Origin: Helicobacter saguini
GTDB lineage: Bacteria; Campylobacterota; Campylobacteria; Campylobacterales; Helicobacteraceae
Length of the DNA: 64,000 nt
Assembly: GCF_000762875.2 (NCBI RefSeq)
Contig: NZ_JRMP02000002.1
Location: 124,001-188,000 of the forward strand
Reading direction: 5' to 3'
Position 1 is the stretch's first letter. Each line of letters starts with the position of its first letter. The notes beneath the pieces were generated by a model. That model saw only the letters and a program-made list of their open reading frames with translations. It searched no databases and was not told where the DNA came from. A program made the translations under genes and the position numbers. Below are positions 35,102 to 44,643 of the stretch, in pieces.

Positions 35102-36041
35102 TGTGATTATCGTGGGCGCAGGACCTGGTGGCATTGCGGCGGCTATTGAGTGTAAAAAGGCTGGGATTTCTAACATTTTGGTATTAGAGAAAACTGATAA
35201 GATTTCAGCGATGATTAGAGAGTATTACAAGGCTGGAAAACGCGTGGATAAGGACTATAAGGGGCAGGTGGTAGAGCTTGCTGGCAATATCCCATTTGGT
35301 GATAGTAATAAAGAGGATACTTTGGCGTTATTTGAGAGGCTTTTGGCTGAAAATAGCGTGGAGATTCTATATAATCACGAGGTTGATAGGATTGTCAAAA
35401 AGGGCGAGATTTTTTCTGTGCGGTGCGTAAATAACGAGGTTTTTGAATGCAAATTTGCCATTATCGGCATCGGTAAAATGGGCAAACCAAATAAGCCTAG
35501 CTATCCGCTCCCGATTTCACTGCGTAAAAAGGTGAATTTCAATGTGAATGACTGCGTGGCTGGGGAGAAAATCTTAGTCGTTGGCGGGGGCAACTCGGCG
35601 GTGGAATACGCGGTCTATCTTACCACGATTACGCCTACGACACTGAATTATCGCCGCAAGGAGTTTAGCCGCATAAATGAGGAAAATGCACGTGAGTTAG
35701 AATCTGCTTTAAGCAAGGGCTTAAAAGGCAAATTTGGCATTGATATAGAATCTGTTAGCGATGTAGATTCTAAGCTTTGCGTTACTTTTAGTGACGGAAG
35801 TAGTGAGAGCTTTGATAGAATCGTGTATGCTATCGGCGGCGTAACCCCTGTTGATTTCTTAAGAAAATGCGGCGTAGAAATAGATTCTAACGGCGCTGCA
35901 AAAGCGGATGAAAATAGAGAAAGCGAAGTAAAAAATCTATTTGTAGTCGGCGACTTGCTATACAAAAACGGCGGCTCAATTGCCATAAGTATGAACGACG
36001 CCCATAAAATCGTTGGTGTAATCAAATCCCGCTTAGGTTAG
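35094..36041 (+). CDS. fqrB: FAD/NAD(P)-dependent oxidoreductase, flavodoxin-quinone reductase type
   Basis: 315 residues with two Rossmann folds: VIIVGAGPGGIAAAIE at the N-terminus for FAD and ILVVGGGNSAVEYAVYL (~155-171) for NAD(P)H. The C-terminal FAD contact is NLFVVGDLLYKNGGSIAISMNDAH. The redox CxxC of thioredoxin reductases is absent. This matches H. pylori FqrB, which reduces flavodoxin or quinones with NADPH and was first misnamed TrxR. From memory, H. pylori also keeps this gene near pgi, which supports the assignment. The TAG stop lies within a palindromic motif pair. Confidence 0.85.
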   Translation: MYDVIIVGAGPGGIAAAIECKKAGISNILVLEKTDKISAMIREYYKAGKRVDKDYKGQVVELAGNIPFGDSNKEDTLALFERLLAENSVEILYNHEVDRIVKKGEIFSVRCVNNEVFECKFAIIGIGKMGKPNKPSYPLPISLRKKVNFNVNDCVAGEKILVVGGGNSAVEYAVYLTTITPTTLNYRRKEFSRINEENARELESALSKGLKGKFGIDIESVSDVDSKLCVTFSDGSSESFDRIVYAIGGVTPVDFLRKCGVEIDSNGAAKADENRESEVKNLFVVGDLLYKNGGSIAISMNDAHKIVGVIKSRLG

Positions 36042-36055
36042 AATCTAGATTCTAA
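36038..36055. repeat. Tail-to-tail motif palindrome over the fqrB stop codon
   Basis: TTAGAATCTAGATTCTAA is a perfect 18-bp palindrome. The fqrB TAG is inside it, and the tsaB-like ATG follows 5 bp later. Confidence 0.7.
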
Positions 36056-36059
36056 AAAA

Positions 36060-36692
36060 ATGAAAAAATACGATATTGTTTTAGTTAGTGTAAATTCGCC
36101 TGTAATGCTTGGCGTTTATGATAACTGCAAATTAGTTTTTTTTATTATTATTGATGGGAAAACTAGCGATATTTTACCCTTTGTTTTTGCAAATATTTTT
36201 ACAGATTCTGTAGAATCTAGCAAGGTAAAAATTATAGAATGCGGAATTTATAAAGATTTTAGTTCTAAAAATTCTAATATTTTAGAATCTAGCTTTTTAG
36301 ATTCTAAAAGTAGTGATTTTATAGAATCTAATTTTACAATGCTAGCTCAATTTAGCGATTTTAAGGACATTTATTACGCACGTGGCGTGGGTTCGCTTAG
36401 TAGTATCAAGCTAACGCACATTTTTTTGCAAACGCTCCATCTAACGCGCGATATAAAGTTGCATGCGACAAATAGTTTTTATTTTAGCCCAAATAATGAG
36501 ATAAAAGCCTTTGGCGCGATGTCGTTTTTTTTAAAAGATTCTATAGAATCTAATTTAGATTCTAACCTTGAAAAGCAAATTTTTATCGCAAAAAGTAGCC
36601 AACATATAGAATCTTTAAAGCTACCTTTAAGTCTGCAAAAGAACGCATTTAACGAGCCTTGCAGCCCTTTATACATTACCCCCGCTTTATAA
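36060..36692 (+). CDS. tsaB: Divergent TsaB/YeaZ-like protein
   Basis: 210 residues. The N-terminus (YDIVLVSVNSPVMLGVYDN) resembles the first strands of the ASKHA fold, and YYARGVGSLSSIKLTHIFLQTL stands where TsaB has GPGSFTGLRIG..AKGL. TsaB pairs with TsaD to form t6A37 on ANN-decoding tRNAs. The motif is degenerate (ARGVGSLSSIK), as I believe is usual for the fast-evolving Campylobacterota versions. Two IES/LDSK repeat insertions (~75-100, ~160-175) are present. It begins 18 bp after fqrB with no clear ribosome-binding site. The assignment rests on short blocks only. Confidence 0.6.
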   Translation: MKKYDIVLVSVNSPVMLGVYDNCKLVFFIIIDGKTSDILPFVFANIFTDSVESSKVKIIECGIYKDFSSKNSNILESSFLDSKSSDFIESNFTMLAQFSDFKDIYYARGVGSLSSIKLTHIFLQTLHLTRDIKLHATNSFYFSPNNEIKAFGAMSFFLKDSIESNLDSNLEKQIFIAKSSQHIESLKLPLSLQKNAFNEPCSPLYITPAL

Positions 36693-36705
36693 ATAACTTT
36701 AAGAA

Positions 36706-38268
36706 TTAATTATCAACATTAGATTTTATCAATAAAGATGTTTTTACATCTGCTATATTTGTTACATCAATCGCATCATTTGATGATTTACTCATATAGT
36801 TTTGAATGTTCCCTAAAATATTACCCATGGATTTATTACCACCAAATAGCTCCTTTTGAGCCTTGCTAAATTCATCTTTTGCATTATCCAAAGCCTTGTC
36901 AATCTTTTTCATATTGCCCTTAAATTTTTCATAACTCCCTATTAATTTTTCACATTCACCTAAAATCTTAAGAATATTTTTATCCTTTGCTTCGTTTGTC
37001 CAAATATTTTCGATAAGTCGCAAAATCACAAGTAAAGTGCTAGGGGTAGCCAAAATCACCCCTTTTTTAAAACCCTCCTCAAAAAGCCCATCGCCCACAA
37101 TCGCACTAAACGCACCTTCAATAGGCATAAACATAATCACAAAATCTAATTTATTCCCAGCATTTTCTCCCACAACTTTTTGATATTCCTTACCTTGAAG
37201 TCCTTTAATATGCTTCTTTACACTTTCTATATGTGCGTGCAAATCAGTTTTGTTTCCACCATTTACATACCGCTCGTATGCACTTAAACTTACCTTAGAA
37301 TCTACAACTACCTTTCGCTCACTAGGTAGCGTAATAATTACGTCAGGACGTAGATTTGTATTCTCATTTTTGATAGTTACTTGCGTCTCATATTCAATGC
37401 CTTTTTTAAGTCCGCTAAGCTCTAAAAGTCTTTCTAATAGAATTTCCCCCCAACCGCCTTGCATTTTATTGTCGCCCTTTAAAGCATTTGTTAAATTATT
37501 AGCTTCTTTAGAAACTTTTTCGCTTTCACTTAATAATTTTTTAATGTTTTCTTCTAAACGTGCGTGTTTATCAATAGAATCTTTTGTATTTTTTTCGATT
37601 TCTTGTTTAAAAAGTGAAATTTCTTCTTTCAGCGGTTTTAGTGAATATTCTTGGTTTTCGTTAAATTTTTTAGATTTTTCATCTAAAATCTTACTACTTA
37701 ATTCAGTAAATTTTTGTGTTAGTAAAGCGATTTGTCGCTCTCGCTCAGTATGTAGTAATTCTTTTAATTCGCTTTGTTTTTGATTATTTATAGAATCTAG
37801 TTTAATTTCTTGCTCTTTTAGAGCATTTTGGAGCTTATTTTCATTTTCTTTAACTAAAAGTGAAATTTTTTCATTATAATATTGCATAATCTCAGTGACT
37901 TTTTTTTCTTTTTCTGTGATTATAGAATCTATTTTAGCATCCTTAGATTCTGTAATTTCTTTTATTAAATAATCTTTTTGTTCTAAAATTTCTTGTAGTT
38001 TTTTATCAAAATTAGCCTGAATTTCCATGTTTTCTTTCCTTTTAATTTCATTACTTTCTAGAAGTTTAAGTTCTAGTTTTTCTAACTCTTCTTTTTTATA
38101 ATCTAACTCTTTGTTTAAGTTTTCTTTTTGTAAATTTAACTCTTGAATTCTGTTAGCATTTTCAAATTCTAATTTTTGTAATTTTAGTTTAAATTTATTA
38201 CGAATTATAAATATTAAAAAAACTAAACATACGCATACTGCAATTAAAATAGATTCTATAATATTCAA
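36706..38268 (-). CDS. rmuC: RmuC-family DNA recombination protein
   Basis: 520 residues. One N-terminal membrane helix (ILIAVCVCLVFLIFIIRNKF) is followed by ~200 residues of coiled coil, then the RmuC nuclease-like domain with MQGGWGEILLERLLELSGL, LRPDVIITLPSERKVVVDSKVSL and FVIMFMPIEGAFSA. It limits inversions at short inverted repeats in E. coli, which may matter in a genome this rich in short palindromes (inference). The start is TTG at 38268 with AAGGAAGTAAAA upstream; the first codons (IIESI) are themselves a motif copy. It converges on the tsaB-like gene. Confidence 0.92.
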   Translation of the reverse strand: MNIIESILIAVCVCLVFLIFIIRNKFKLKLQKLEFENANRIQELNLQKENLNKELDYKKEELEKLELKLLESNEIKRKENMEIQANFDKKLQEILEQKDYLIKEITESKDAKIDSIITEKEKKVTEIMQYYNEKISLLVKENENKLQNALKEQEIKLDSINNQKQSELKELLHTERERQIALLTQKFTELSSKILDEKSKKFNENQEYSLKPLKEEISLFKQEIEKNTKDSIDKHARLEENIKKLLSESEKVSKEANNLTNALKGDNKMQGGWGEILLERLLELSGLKKGIEYETQVTIKNENTNLRPDVIITLPSERKVVVDSKVSLSAYERYVNGGNKTDLHAHIESVKKHIKGLQGKEYQKVVGENAGNKLDFVIMFMPIEGAFSAIVGDGLFEEGFKKGVILATPSTLLVILRLIENIWTNEAKDKNILKILGECEKLIGSYEKFKGNMKKIDKALDNAKDEFSKAQKELFGGNKSMGNILGNIQNYMSKSSNDAIDVTNIADVKTSLLIKSNVDN

Positions 38269-38419
38269 TTTTACTTCCTTAAAATTTATATTCTCACTAA
38301 TTATATAAGATTTGTTTTAAAAAATACATTATACATTCAATATAAATCTAAATATTGATATTTCTTTGCTAAAATGCAAGGTTTTATTAGTGGAATTTAA
38401 GGTTAAAATAAGGTGAAAA

Positions 38420-39322
38420 ATGGCTAGAGAGCAGAGAGTGGAAAATAATCTAGAGCGGAATTTGCAAGAGGTAAAGGACAAACTTGCAAGTGACCAAAAT
38501 ATGCTATTTAACGCGTTTGCGTTGGAGAGTTTTTATAAAAAATATAAGATTTGGATATTTGTTGCGGTGGCTGTGATTATCGGCGTTATCGCATATTTCT
38601 CAATTTCGGCGTTTGTTGCTTCCCATCATAAAGAAAAAATGGTAGAGATAATGAATGAAATTAATGCAAAAGATGTTGAAGAATCCCGCAAGGAGCAGCT
38701 TTTAGGCGAGTTGCAAAAGCAAGATTCTATACTTTATGATTTTTATATGTTTGAAAATTTGCAAAAGTTATCGCCTTTGGAGATTAAAGATTCTAAAAAT
38801 TTAGAGATTTTAAAGTCGCTAATGCAATCAAAAGACCCGCTCATTGCGGATTTTGCGAGTTATCAGTATGGCGTTTTTACTGAGAGTTTGGATATTTTAG
38901 AATCTCACTCCTTTGCTACTTCGCCACTTTTAAAAGATAGGGCGCGATTTTTTGCGGCATATTTGCATTTGCAAAAAGGCGAGATTGCCCTAGCCCACGC
39001 ACTTTTAAATAGCATTACAAAGCGAGATGATAATGAGCAAATTTATGAATTAGCCACGCTTTTAAAGCATTATGGTTTAGATTCTATAGAATCTAATTTG
39101 CAAAATTCTATAAAAGATTCTAAAAATTCAACGCAAGATTCTAAAGATTCTAAAGAGTTACAAAATTCGGAAGAAAATATAGAATCTAGTTTCAATATTT
39201 ATAATTTAGATTCTAAAGAAATTATAGAATCTAGCTATTTTTTAAAATCTAAAATAGATTCTAAAAATCCGCGATTTTCAAAGCAAATTTTAAAGCAAAA
39301 TATAGAATCTAATCTAGGATAA
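38420..39322 (+). CDS. YfgM-like membrane protein with TPR-type periplasmic domain and repeat tail
   Basis: 300 residues. A cytosolic segment (1-45) precedes one membrane helix (about 48-70, IWIFVAVAVIIGVIAYFSIS). A helical periplasmic domain resembling the TPR_21 domain of YfgM follows (ADFASYQYGVF, FFAAYLHLQKGEIALAHALL). The last ~85 residues are a tail of IESN, KDSK and LDSK repeats. YfgM works with periplasmic chaperones, and in E. coli its gene sits directly before bamB. Here a BamB-like lipoprotein gene starts 3 bp after the stop, which supports the assignment. AGGTGAAAA precedes the ATG. Confidence 0.65.
   Translation: MAREQRVENNLERNLQEVKDKLASDQNMLFNAFALESFYKKYKIWIFVAVAVIIGVIAYFSISAFVASHHKEKMVEIMNEINAKDVEESRKEQLLGELQKQDSILYDFYMFENLQKLSPLEIKDSKNLEILKSLMQSKDPLIADFASYQYGVFTESLDILESHSFATSPLLKDRARFFAAYLHLQKGEIALAHALLNSITKRDDNEQIYELATLLKHYGLDSIESNLQNSIKDSKNSTQDSKDSKELQNSEENIESSFNIYNLDSKEIIESSYFLKSKIDSKNPRFSKQILKQNIESNLG
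39078..39265. repeat. AGAWTCT motif field in the tail of the YfgM-like gene
   Basis: About a dozen motif copies in ~190 bp encode the C-terminal tail, including one head-to-head palindrome (AGATTCTATAGAATCT). Here the repeat extends a protein end rather than an internal loop. Confidence 0.8.
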
Positions 39323-39325
39323 GTT

Positions 39326-40507
39326 ATGAAAATACTAAATATTTTTACATTTTTATTATTATTTTTGATAGTTAATGTGTTTAACACAGGCTGTGATTCA
39401 CAAAAAAGTTTTAAACCGCAGATTCTAAATGGTAAGGCGAGTTTTAATGATAAAATTGATAAAAATATCATTGCCACAAATCGAATCGCTGCTAAACTTA
39501 AAAATGGTTACATAATTACACATGAAAGTGTAGAGCAAGTGCTTTTGAGTGAAAATGAGAATCTGCTTTATGCGGATTCTAAGCAGTGGATACTAACTGA
39601 TGGGTGCAAGGGTGTGAAAATCATTCCCATTAATAATCCGCATTTTGAAAATATAGAATCTAGTCTAAGAAATGCCGATAATAGCAAAGATTCTAAAACA
39701 ATAGATTCTAACAACAATCACAAAATAACGCTACAAAGAGATAAAACGCTAGAAATCCCAACAAATGGCTGCGTTGTCGCTGCTAGCATTAAAAACAATC
39801 TATTAGCTGGAATGCTAGGGGATAACACCGCCTTTTTGTATGATATTAGCACAAAAACTGAGATTTTCCGCGATAAAGGCGAGGGCGTTTATGCCATTAG
39901 CTCAAATATCGCAAACCCTGTATTTATGGACACTTTAGTGATTTTCCCAACCCTTGATGGACGCCTTAACACCATTGATTTAAATACGTTAAAAAGTGTG
40001 CGAAATATCATCGTAAATACCGATAAATTCCTAAATAACATTATTTATTTAAAGGTTAGTAATGACGAGCTAGTCGCGGCAACGCAAAAGAAAATCTACA
40101 GCCTTATTAAAGGTGAGAGCTACAACAAAGATATTGAGCTACGCGACCTACTTTTTGATGGGAAATTTGTATATGTTTTAAGCCTAAATGGCTATATTTA
40201 CAAGCTTGATAAGACGCTTGGCGAAGTGCGAAGTGTGAAGCTGCCTTATGCGAATTTGAATGGCTTGATTTTAAAAAATAACAAACTTTACACTTATGAA
40301 AATAGCGGTGGATACTTGATTGAGCTTGATTTGGATAGCTTTTCTTATAATAGTTACAAAATGAGATTTGGAATGGAGAGTATGTTAAGAATCTTTAGCA
40401 AAAAATCAAGCATTTTTTATGTCGATGATAGAATCTATATTAATAAAAAAGTGCTAGATTTGAATAAAAAATATGATGTGAAATTAGAAGAAAAAAAGAA
40501 AAAGTAA
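39326..40507 (+). CDS. BamB-like beta-propeller protein, probable lipoprotein
   Basis: 393 residues. The signal segment FTFLLLFLIVNVFNTGCDS ends at a Cys in a loose lipobox (NTGC). The mature part shows repeated short strand patterns such as LLAGMLGDNTAFLYDIS, LVIFPTLDGRLNTIDLNT, KFVYVLSLNGYIYKLDK and LYTYENSGGYLIELDLD, spaced ~45 residues apart as in a PQQ/YVTN-type propeller. Fold and position after the YfgM-like gene suggest a BamB analogue in outer-membrane protein assembly. One repeat insertion lies at ~110-130. It is tightly coupled upstream (3 bp) and followed after 10 bp by coaX. Confidence 0.65.
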   Translation: MKILNIFTFLLLFLIVNVFNTGCDSQKSFKPQILNGKASFNDKIDKNIIATNRIAAKLKNGYIITHESVEQVLLSENENLLYADSKQWILTDGCKGVKIIPINNPHFENIESSLRNADNSKDSKTIDSNNNHKITLQRDKTLEIPTNGCVVAASIKNNLLAGMLGDNTAFLYDISTKTEIFRDKGEGVYAISSNIANPVFMDTLVIFPTLDGRLNTIDLNTLKSVRNIIVNTDKFLNNIIYLKVSNDELVAATQKKIYSLIKGESYNKDIELRDLLFDGKFVYVLSLNGYIYKLDKTLGEVRSVKLPYANLNGLILKNNKLYTYENSGGYLIELDLDSFSYNSYKMRFGMESMLRIFSKKSSIFYVDDRIYINKKVLDLNKKYDVKLEEKKKK

Positions 40508-40517
40508 GGGTATAGCG

Positions 40518-41159
40518 ATGGGCGGGGCGATTTTGTGCGATATTGGCAATTCGTGTTTGCACTTTTATTATCAAGGGCGAATCTGGCGCGAAAATCCAAA
40601 TGATATTACACAAAAAAAAGAACATATCCCTATTTACTACATCAGCGTCAATTCAAATTTTGAAAAAAAGCTGCTAGATTCTCACAAAAAGTGCATAAAT
40701 TTAGAGCCTTATATCAATCTAAACACTTCTTATGTCGGGCTTGGCGTGGATAGACGCGCCGCGTGCAAGGCGTTAAATGATGGCATAATTATCGATGCTG
40801 GGAGTGCGATAACCATTGATATTATGGAATCTGGCGCGCACCTTGGCGGCTATATAATGCCCGGCATTGCGTCATTTCAAGGCTTTTATAAGAGCATAAG
40901 TAGCGCCCTTGATGTTACGCCTGATTTTAGTGTGAATTTGTATAGCCCGCCGCAAAATACGCGTGATGCGATTAGCTTTGGCATTTTAAAAAGCATACTT
41001 TTGATGATAAAGCAAACAAGCAACACAAAAAAGCTGTATTTTACCGGCGGTGATGGCAAATTTTTCGCGAAATTTTTTGAAAATAGCATTTTTGATAACA
41101 CATTAATTTTCAAAGGGATGCTACAGGCAATTAAGGAAATTGAAAGCCAAAAAAGCTAA
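40518..41159 (+). CDS. coaX: Type III pantothenate kinase
   Basis: First step of coenzyme A synthesis. ASKHA-fold blocks are LCDIGNSCLHFYY (phosphate loop), GVDRRAACKAL, IIIDAGSAITIDIM and GGYIMPGIASFQGFYKSIS, then TGGDGKFFAKFF near the C-terminus. At 213 aa it is the short Campylobacterota form. It is last in the YfgM-like/BamB-like/coaX run. A weak AAGGGTATAGCG leader precedes the ATG. Confidence 0.93.
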   Translation: MGGAILCDIGNSCLHFYYQGRIWRENPNDITQKKEHIPIYYISVNSNFEKKLLDSHKKCINLEPYINLNTSYVGLGVDRRAACKALNDGIIIDAGSAITIDIMESGAHLGGYIMPGIASFQGFYKSISSALDVTPDFSVNLYSPPQNTRDAISFGILKSILLMIKQTSNTKKLYFTGGDGKFFAKFFENSIFDNTLIFKGMLQAIKEIESQKS

Positions 41160-41213
41160 ATCTTAACAAAAAATTAGGAAAATTTTAATTTTAGAGATTA
41201 TAAAGGAGAAAAA

Positions 41214-41474
41214 ATGGAAAATAAGGAAATAAAACTAGCAAAAGAATCGCTAAAAGATTCTAAAAGTGAAAGCATTTCATTGGCAAAAATGGGAGAAATC
41301 GTTGATAAAGGCGGTAAAAACGGAGCTTTTTTTTATCTTAGCAAAGATAATCAAGAAAAAGATTTAAAGAAACTAGAAAGCTTTTTTAAAGCAAGAAAAC
41401 GCAACATAATGCTACGAGAACTCCGCTACAACATGGACACAAAAGACTACATCTACGAATTGCATGTTTTATAG
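41214..41474 (+). CDS. Small hypothetical protein
   Basis: 86 residues, soluble and basic, with a strong AAAGGAGAAAAA ribosome-binding site. The central block KMGEIVDKGGKNGAFFYLSKDN then KARKRNIMLRELRYNMD suggests a small alpha/beta fold. I do not recognise the family. The stop TAG at 41472-41474 is the start of a TAGAATCTA motif. It lies 54 bp after coaX. Confidence 0.6.
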   Translation: MENKEIKLAKESLKDSKSESISLAKMGEIVDKGGKNGAFFYLSKDNQEKDLKKLESFFKARKRNIMLRELRYNMDTKDYIYELHVL

Positions 41475-41709
41475 AATCTATTATCATACTTGAGCATTGT
41501 AATTGTGTGTGCGTGTAAACAAGATTGAGTAGGGTGATATTTTAGATTTTATAAATCTTATTTGTTGCTAAAAATAAATTTTATGAGTTCATATTTGTAA
41601 CATAAAATATTGTTACAATTTCCATAAACAAAACATTAATAATTTTAAGCTAAAATGCACTTTTTACATTTAAAATTATAGAATCTATAACATCAAAAAA
41701 GGGAAAATT

Positions 41710-42981
41710 ATGGCTACGATTAGAGAATTAGACGCGTTTGAGGTGCTTGATAGCAGGGGGAATCCTAGCATTTGCGTGAAAGTGAGTTTGAATAATGGTG
41801 CGTTGGGTAGTGCGATTGTGCCTAGTGGGGCTAGCACAGGCAAAAGGGAGGCACTAGAGCTGCGTGATAAAGATGATAGCAGATTTAGCGGGAAGGGCGT
41901 GCTAAAGGCGTGTGCGAATGTTACAGAGGTCATTTCGCGCGAGCTTATCGGTATGGATGCGTATCGGCAGGCTGGCATCGATTATATGCTAAAAACCATT
42001 GATAATACTGAAAACTTTGAAAAGCTCGGCGCTAACGCTACTTTGGGCGTCTCAATGGCGGTGGCGCGTGCGGCGGCTAACTCGCTAAATATCCCGCTAT
42101 TTCGCTATCTTGGCGGAATTAATGCCGCCACGCTCCCAGCACCCATGCTAAACATTATAAATGGTGGCTCTCATGCGGATAACAATGTGGATTTTCAAGA
42201 ATATATGATTATGCCGCTTGGCTTTGAGTGCTTTAAACGTGCGTTACGTGCGAGTGTGGAGGTCTATCACGAGCTAAAAAAACTGCTAAATGAAAATCAT
42301 TTAAGCACAGGTGTGGGCGATGAGGGCGGCTTTGCGCCGAATTTGAAAAATAATGAAGAGCCCATTACCTACATTTTAAAGGCGATTGAAAAGGCTGGAT
42401 ATAAGCCCGGTGAGGAGATTTCAATAGCCCTTGACATCGCAAGTAGCGAGTTTTATGAGAATGGATTTTATAACTTGAAAGGTGAGGGTAAAAAGCTAGA
42501 TTCTAAAGGCTTGGTTGAGTATTATGAGAATCTAGTTAGCAAATATCCTATCGTTTCAATCGAGGATGGCTTGAGTGAGGATGACTGGGATGGATGGGCG
42601 ATTTTAACGCAACGTTTGGGTTCTAAGATTCAGTTAGTCGGCGATGATTTGTTTGTCACAAATGCTAAGATTTTGCAAAATGGCATTGATAAAAAAATTG
42701 CAAATGCTATACTTATTAAGCCAAATCAAATAGGCACGGTTAGCCAGACCTTAGAGGCGATTCGCCTTGCGCAACGCAATAATTATAAGACGATAATTAG
42801 CCACAGGAGCGGGGAGAGCGAGGATAGCTTTATTGCCGATTTAAGCGTAGCGGTGAATGCAGGTGAGATTAAAACAGGTGCGCCAGCGCGCGGTGAGCGA
42901 AATGCGAAATACAACCGCTTGCTAGAACTTCGCCACCTAAATAAACTGCTAACTTACGAGGGGAAAAGTTTGTTTAGATAA
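41710..42981 (+). CDS. eno: Enolase
   Basis: Converts 2-phosphoglycerate to phosphoenolpyruvate. The full set of family blocks is present: [95 protein letters not shown] and [18 protein letters not shown]. At 423 aa it is standard. I find only two AGAWTCT motifs in 1.27 kb, in sharp contrast to rsmD or hemD. The GGGAAAATT leader contains the ribosome-binding site, and a motif copy lies in the upstream region. Confidence 0.98.
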   Translation: MATIRELDAFEVLDSRGNPSICVKVSLNNGALGSAIVPSGASTGKREALELRDKDDSRFSGKGVLKACANVTEVISRELIGMDAYRQAGIDYMLKTIDNTENFEKLGANATLGVSMAVARAAANSLNIPLFRYLGGINAATLPAPMLNIINGGSHADNNVDFQEYMIMPLGFECFKRALRASVEVYHELKKLLNENHLSTGVGDEGGFAPNLKNNEEPITYILKAIEKAGYKPGEEISIALDIASSEFYENGFYNLKGEGKKLDSKGLVEYYENLVSKYPIVSIEDGLSEDDWDGWAILTQRLGSKIQLVGDDLFVTNAKILQNGIDKKIANAILIKPNQIGTVSQTLEAIRLAQRNNYKTIISHRSGESEDSFIADLSVAVNAGEIKTGAPARGERNAKYNRLLELRHLNKLLTYEGKSLFR

Positions 42982-43085
42982 GTTTAAATTCTATAAATTC
43001 ATCAATTCAATTTATTGTTAATATTTAATGTATTTCTTAACCTTAATCTAACATTAATTAACTTTTAAACTTAGCTTAAATATGC

Positions 43086-43091
43086 TATAAT
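43086..43091 (+). promoter_or_regulatory. -10 box (TATAAT) of hsrA
   Basis: ATGCTATAATCAC lies 29 bp before the ATG. The ~60 bp upstream hold several TTAA-type half sites (TTAACCTTAA, TTAATTAAC, CTTAAA), compatible with the autoregulation known for HP1043, though I cannot define the operator. Confidence 0.6.
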
Positions 43092-43119
43092 CACAAAAGA
43101 TTTTTTTGCGGAGTATTTT

Positions 43120-43788
43120 ATGCGAATTTTGATTATTGAAAAAAAACAAGAATCCACAGAGCGCTGGATAAAAGAGCTTGAGAAAAACAACAGCTACACG
43201 ATTGATACTGCGCACAATATGAAGGATGGCGATTATCACATAAATGTGCGGAGCTATGATTTGGTGCTTGTGGGCTATGAGCTTGATGATGGTGGGGCAA
43301 TAGATGTTCTTACTATACTTAAGGAAAAGTATCCAAAGGTACCTGTGATTGTGCTTGGTGATAGGGAGGCTGAGCATGAGATTGCCGCGTTTCAAAGTGG
43401 TGCGGATGATTATGTGAGCTATCCTATCAATCCGCAGGTGCTGCTGGCGCGCATTCAGGCGAGGTTGAAGCTTTCAGATTCTAGCGTGATTGAGATTGAG
43501 GATATGCTGATTTTGCCAGATGAGGAAAAGGTCGTGTATAAGGGCGAGATGCTTGATGTGAAGGGCAAGCCTTTTGAGGTATTAACGCATTTGGCGCGCC
43601 AAAAGGGGCAGATTGTCTCAAAAGACCAGCTACTAAATGCGATATGGGAGGAGCCAGAGCTTGTGACGCCAAATGTGATTGAGGTCGCTATAAATCAAAT
43701 TCGTCAAAAAATGGATAAGCCACTAGGCATTAGCACGATTGAGACCGTGCGCCGCCGCGGGTATAGATTCTGTTATCCTAATAACTAA
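43120..43788 (+). CDS. hsrA: HsrA (HP1043)-type orphan response regulator
   Basis: 222 residues: receiver-like domain (1-115) plus OmpR winged helix (130-222). The C-terminal part, including PDEEKVVYKGEMLDVKGKPFEVLTHLAR and VAINQIRQKMDKPLGIST, is nearly what I recall for H. pylori HP1043, an essential homeostatic regulator. The acidic pocket reads IIEKKQ, and the usual phospho-Asp position is Gly52 (LVLVGYE), so it works without phosphorylation, as known for the family. No kinase gene is adjacent. The gene contains essentially no motif insertions. Confidence 0.95.
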   Translation: MRILIIEKKQESTERWIKELEKNNSYTIDTAHNMKDGDYHINVRSYDLVLVGYELDDGGAIDVLTILKEKYPKVPVIVLGDREAEHEIAAFQSGADDYVSYPINPQVLLARIQARLKLSDSSVIEIEDMLILPDEEKVVYKGEMLDVKGKPFEVLTHLARQKGQIVSKDQLLNAIWEEPELVTPNVIEVAINQIRQKMDKPLGISTIETVRRRGYRFCYPNN

Positions 43789-43848
43789 TTACTCGATTTA
43801 TCATTTATAAAATAATGGAATATTACTATTATAAAAAACAATTTAAGC

Positions 43849-44643
43849 TTAAACTATCAACCTTGCCATTTCTTTTATCGCAGATTCTAACCCCACAAAT
43901 ACCGCGCGCGCAATAATGCTCTGCCCGATATTTAGCTCACTTATAGAATCTATATTCGCGATAAGCCCTACATTTTGATAATTTAGCCCATGCCCAGCAT
44001 ACACACCTAAGCCATTTTGGCACGCCAAATTCGCGCTAGATTCTATCAAATTCAACTCATCTATAAGCATTTTACGCAGTTTATTTCGCGGCAGCTCTAG
44101 CTCTTTTATCGCGTGCTGTGTGCGTCCCAAATTAGATTCTAACATCAAAAAAATATTTGCAAATTTGCCTGTGTGAAGCTCGATTCCAAAGCTAGAATCC
44201 TTGCTAGTTAGCCCTAATTTATCACGCAAAAATAGCGCATTTTCCACGCTATTGCTATCGATAAATAGCGACACATCAATGTCGTTTTGCAGGATTTTTT
44301 CAAGCGTAGGGAGCAGTTTTTCACTCACATTTAAGCCGCCCTCAGTGGTTACTTCCTCGCGTTTTTCAGGCACAAGTGTAAGGCGACTTGGCTTTAAAGG
44401 GAGCAAAAAATCAAGGATTTCTAGGGAGTTCGCACACTCGATATTGACAGGCAGAGCGCTAGATTCTATGATTCGCGTTACGTCGCTATCATGGATATGG
44501 CGTCTATCTTCGCGTAAATGGATTGTGATTTGTGCAGCCCCGGCGCGTTTTGCAATGCTTAGCGCGTCAAGTGGGTCAGGGTCATTTATCTTTCTAGCCT
44601 CCCTTAAAACCGCGATGTGGTCGATATTTACGCCTAGTTTCAT
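43849..44643 (-). CDS. pdxJ: Pyridoxine 5'-phosphate synthase
   Basis: Last step of the DXP-dependent vitamin B6 pathway. TIM-barrel blocks include LGVNIDHIAVLREARKINDPDP, AGAAQITIHLREDRRHI, RLTLVPEKREEVTTEGGLNV and YAGHGLNYQNV; ELNIGQSIIARAVFVGL closes the barrel. The length of 264 aa is near normal, with a few motif codons (LIESSAN) in loops. AAGGAGCAAGCA precedes the ATG. pdxA, usually adjacent in Helicobacter, is absent from this window. Confidence 0.96.
   Translation of the reverse strand: MKLGVNIDHIAVLREARKINDPDPLDALSIAKRAGAAQITIHLREDRRHIHDSDVTRIIESSALPVNIECANSLEILDFLLPLKPSRLTLVPEKREEVTTEGGLNVSEKLLPTLEKILQNDIDVSLFIDSNSVENALFLRDKLGLTSKDSSFGIELHTGKFANIFLMLESNLGRTQHAIKELELPRNKLRKMLIDELNLIESSANLACQNGLGVYAGHGLNYQNVGLIANIDSISELNIGQSIIARAVFVGLESAIKEMARLIV

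Noticed and set aside
43120-43788. HsrA as a degenerate, inactive response regulator
   Set aside because: Loss of the phospho-Asp is normal for the HP1043 family and the DNA-binding domain is very well conserved.
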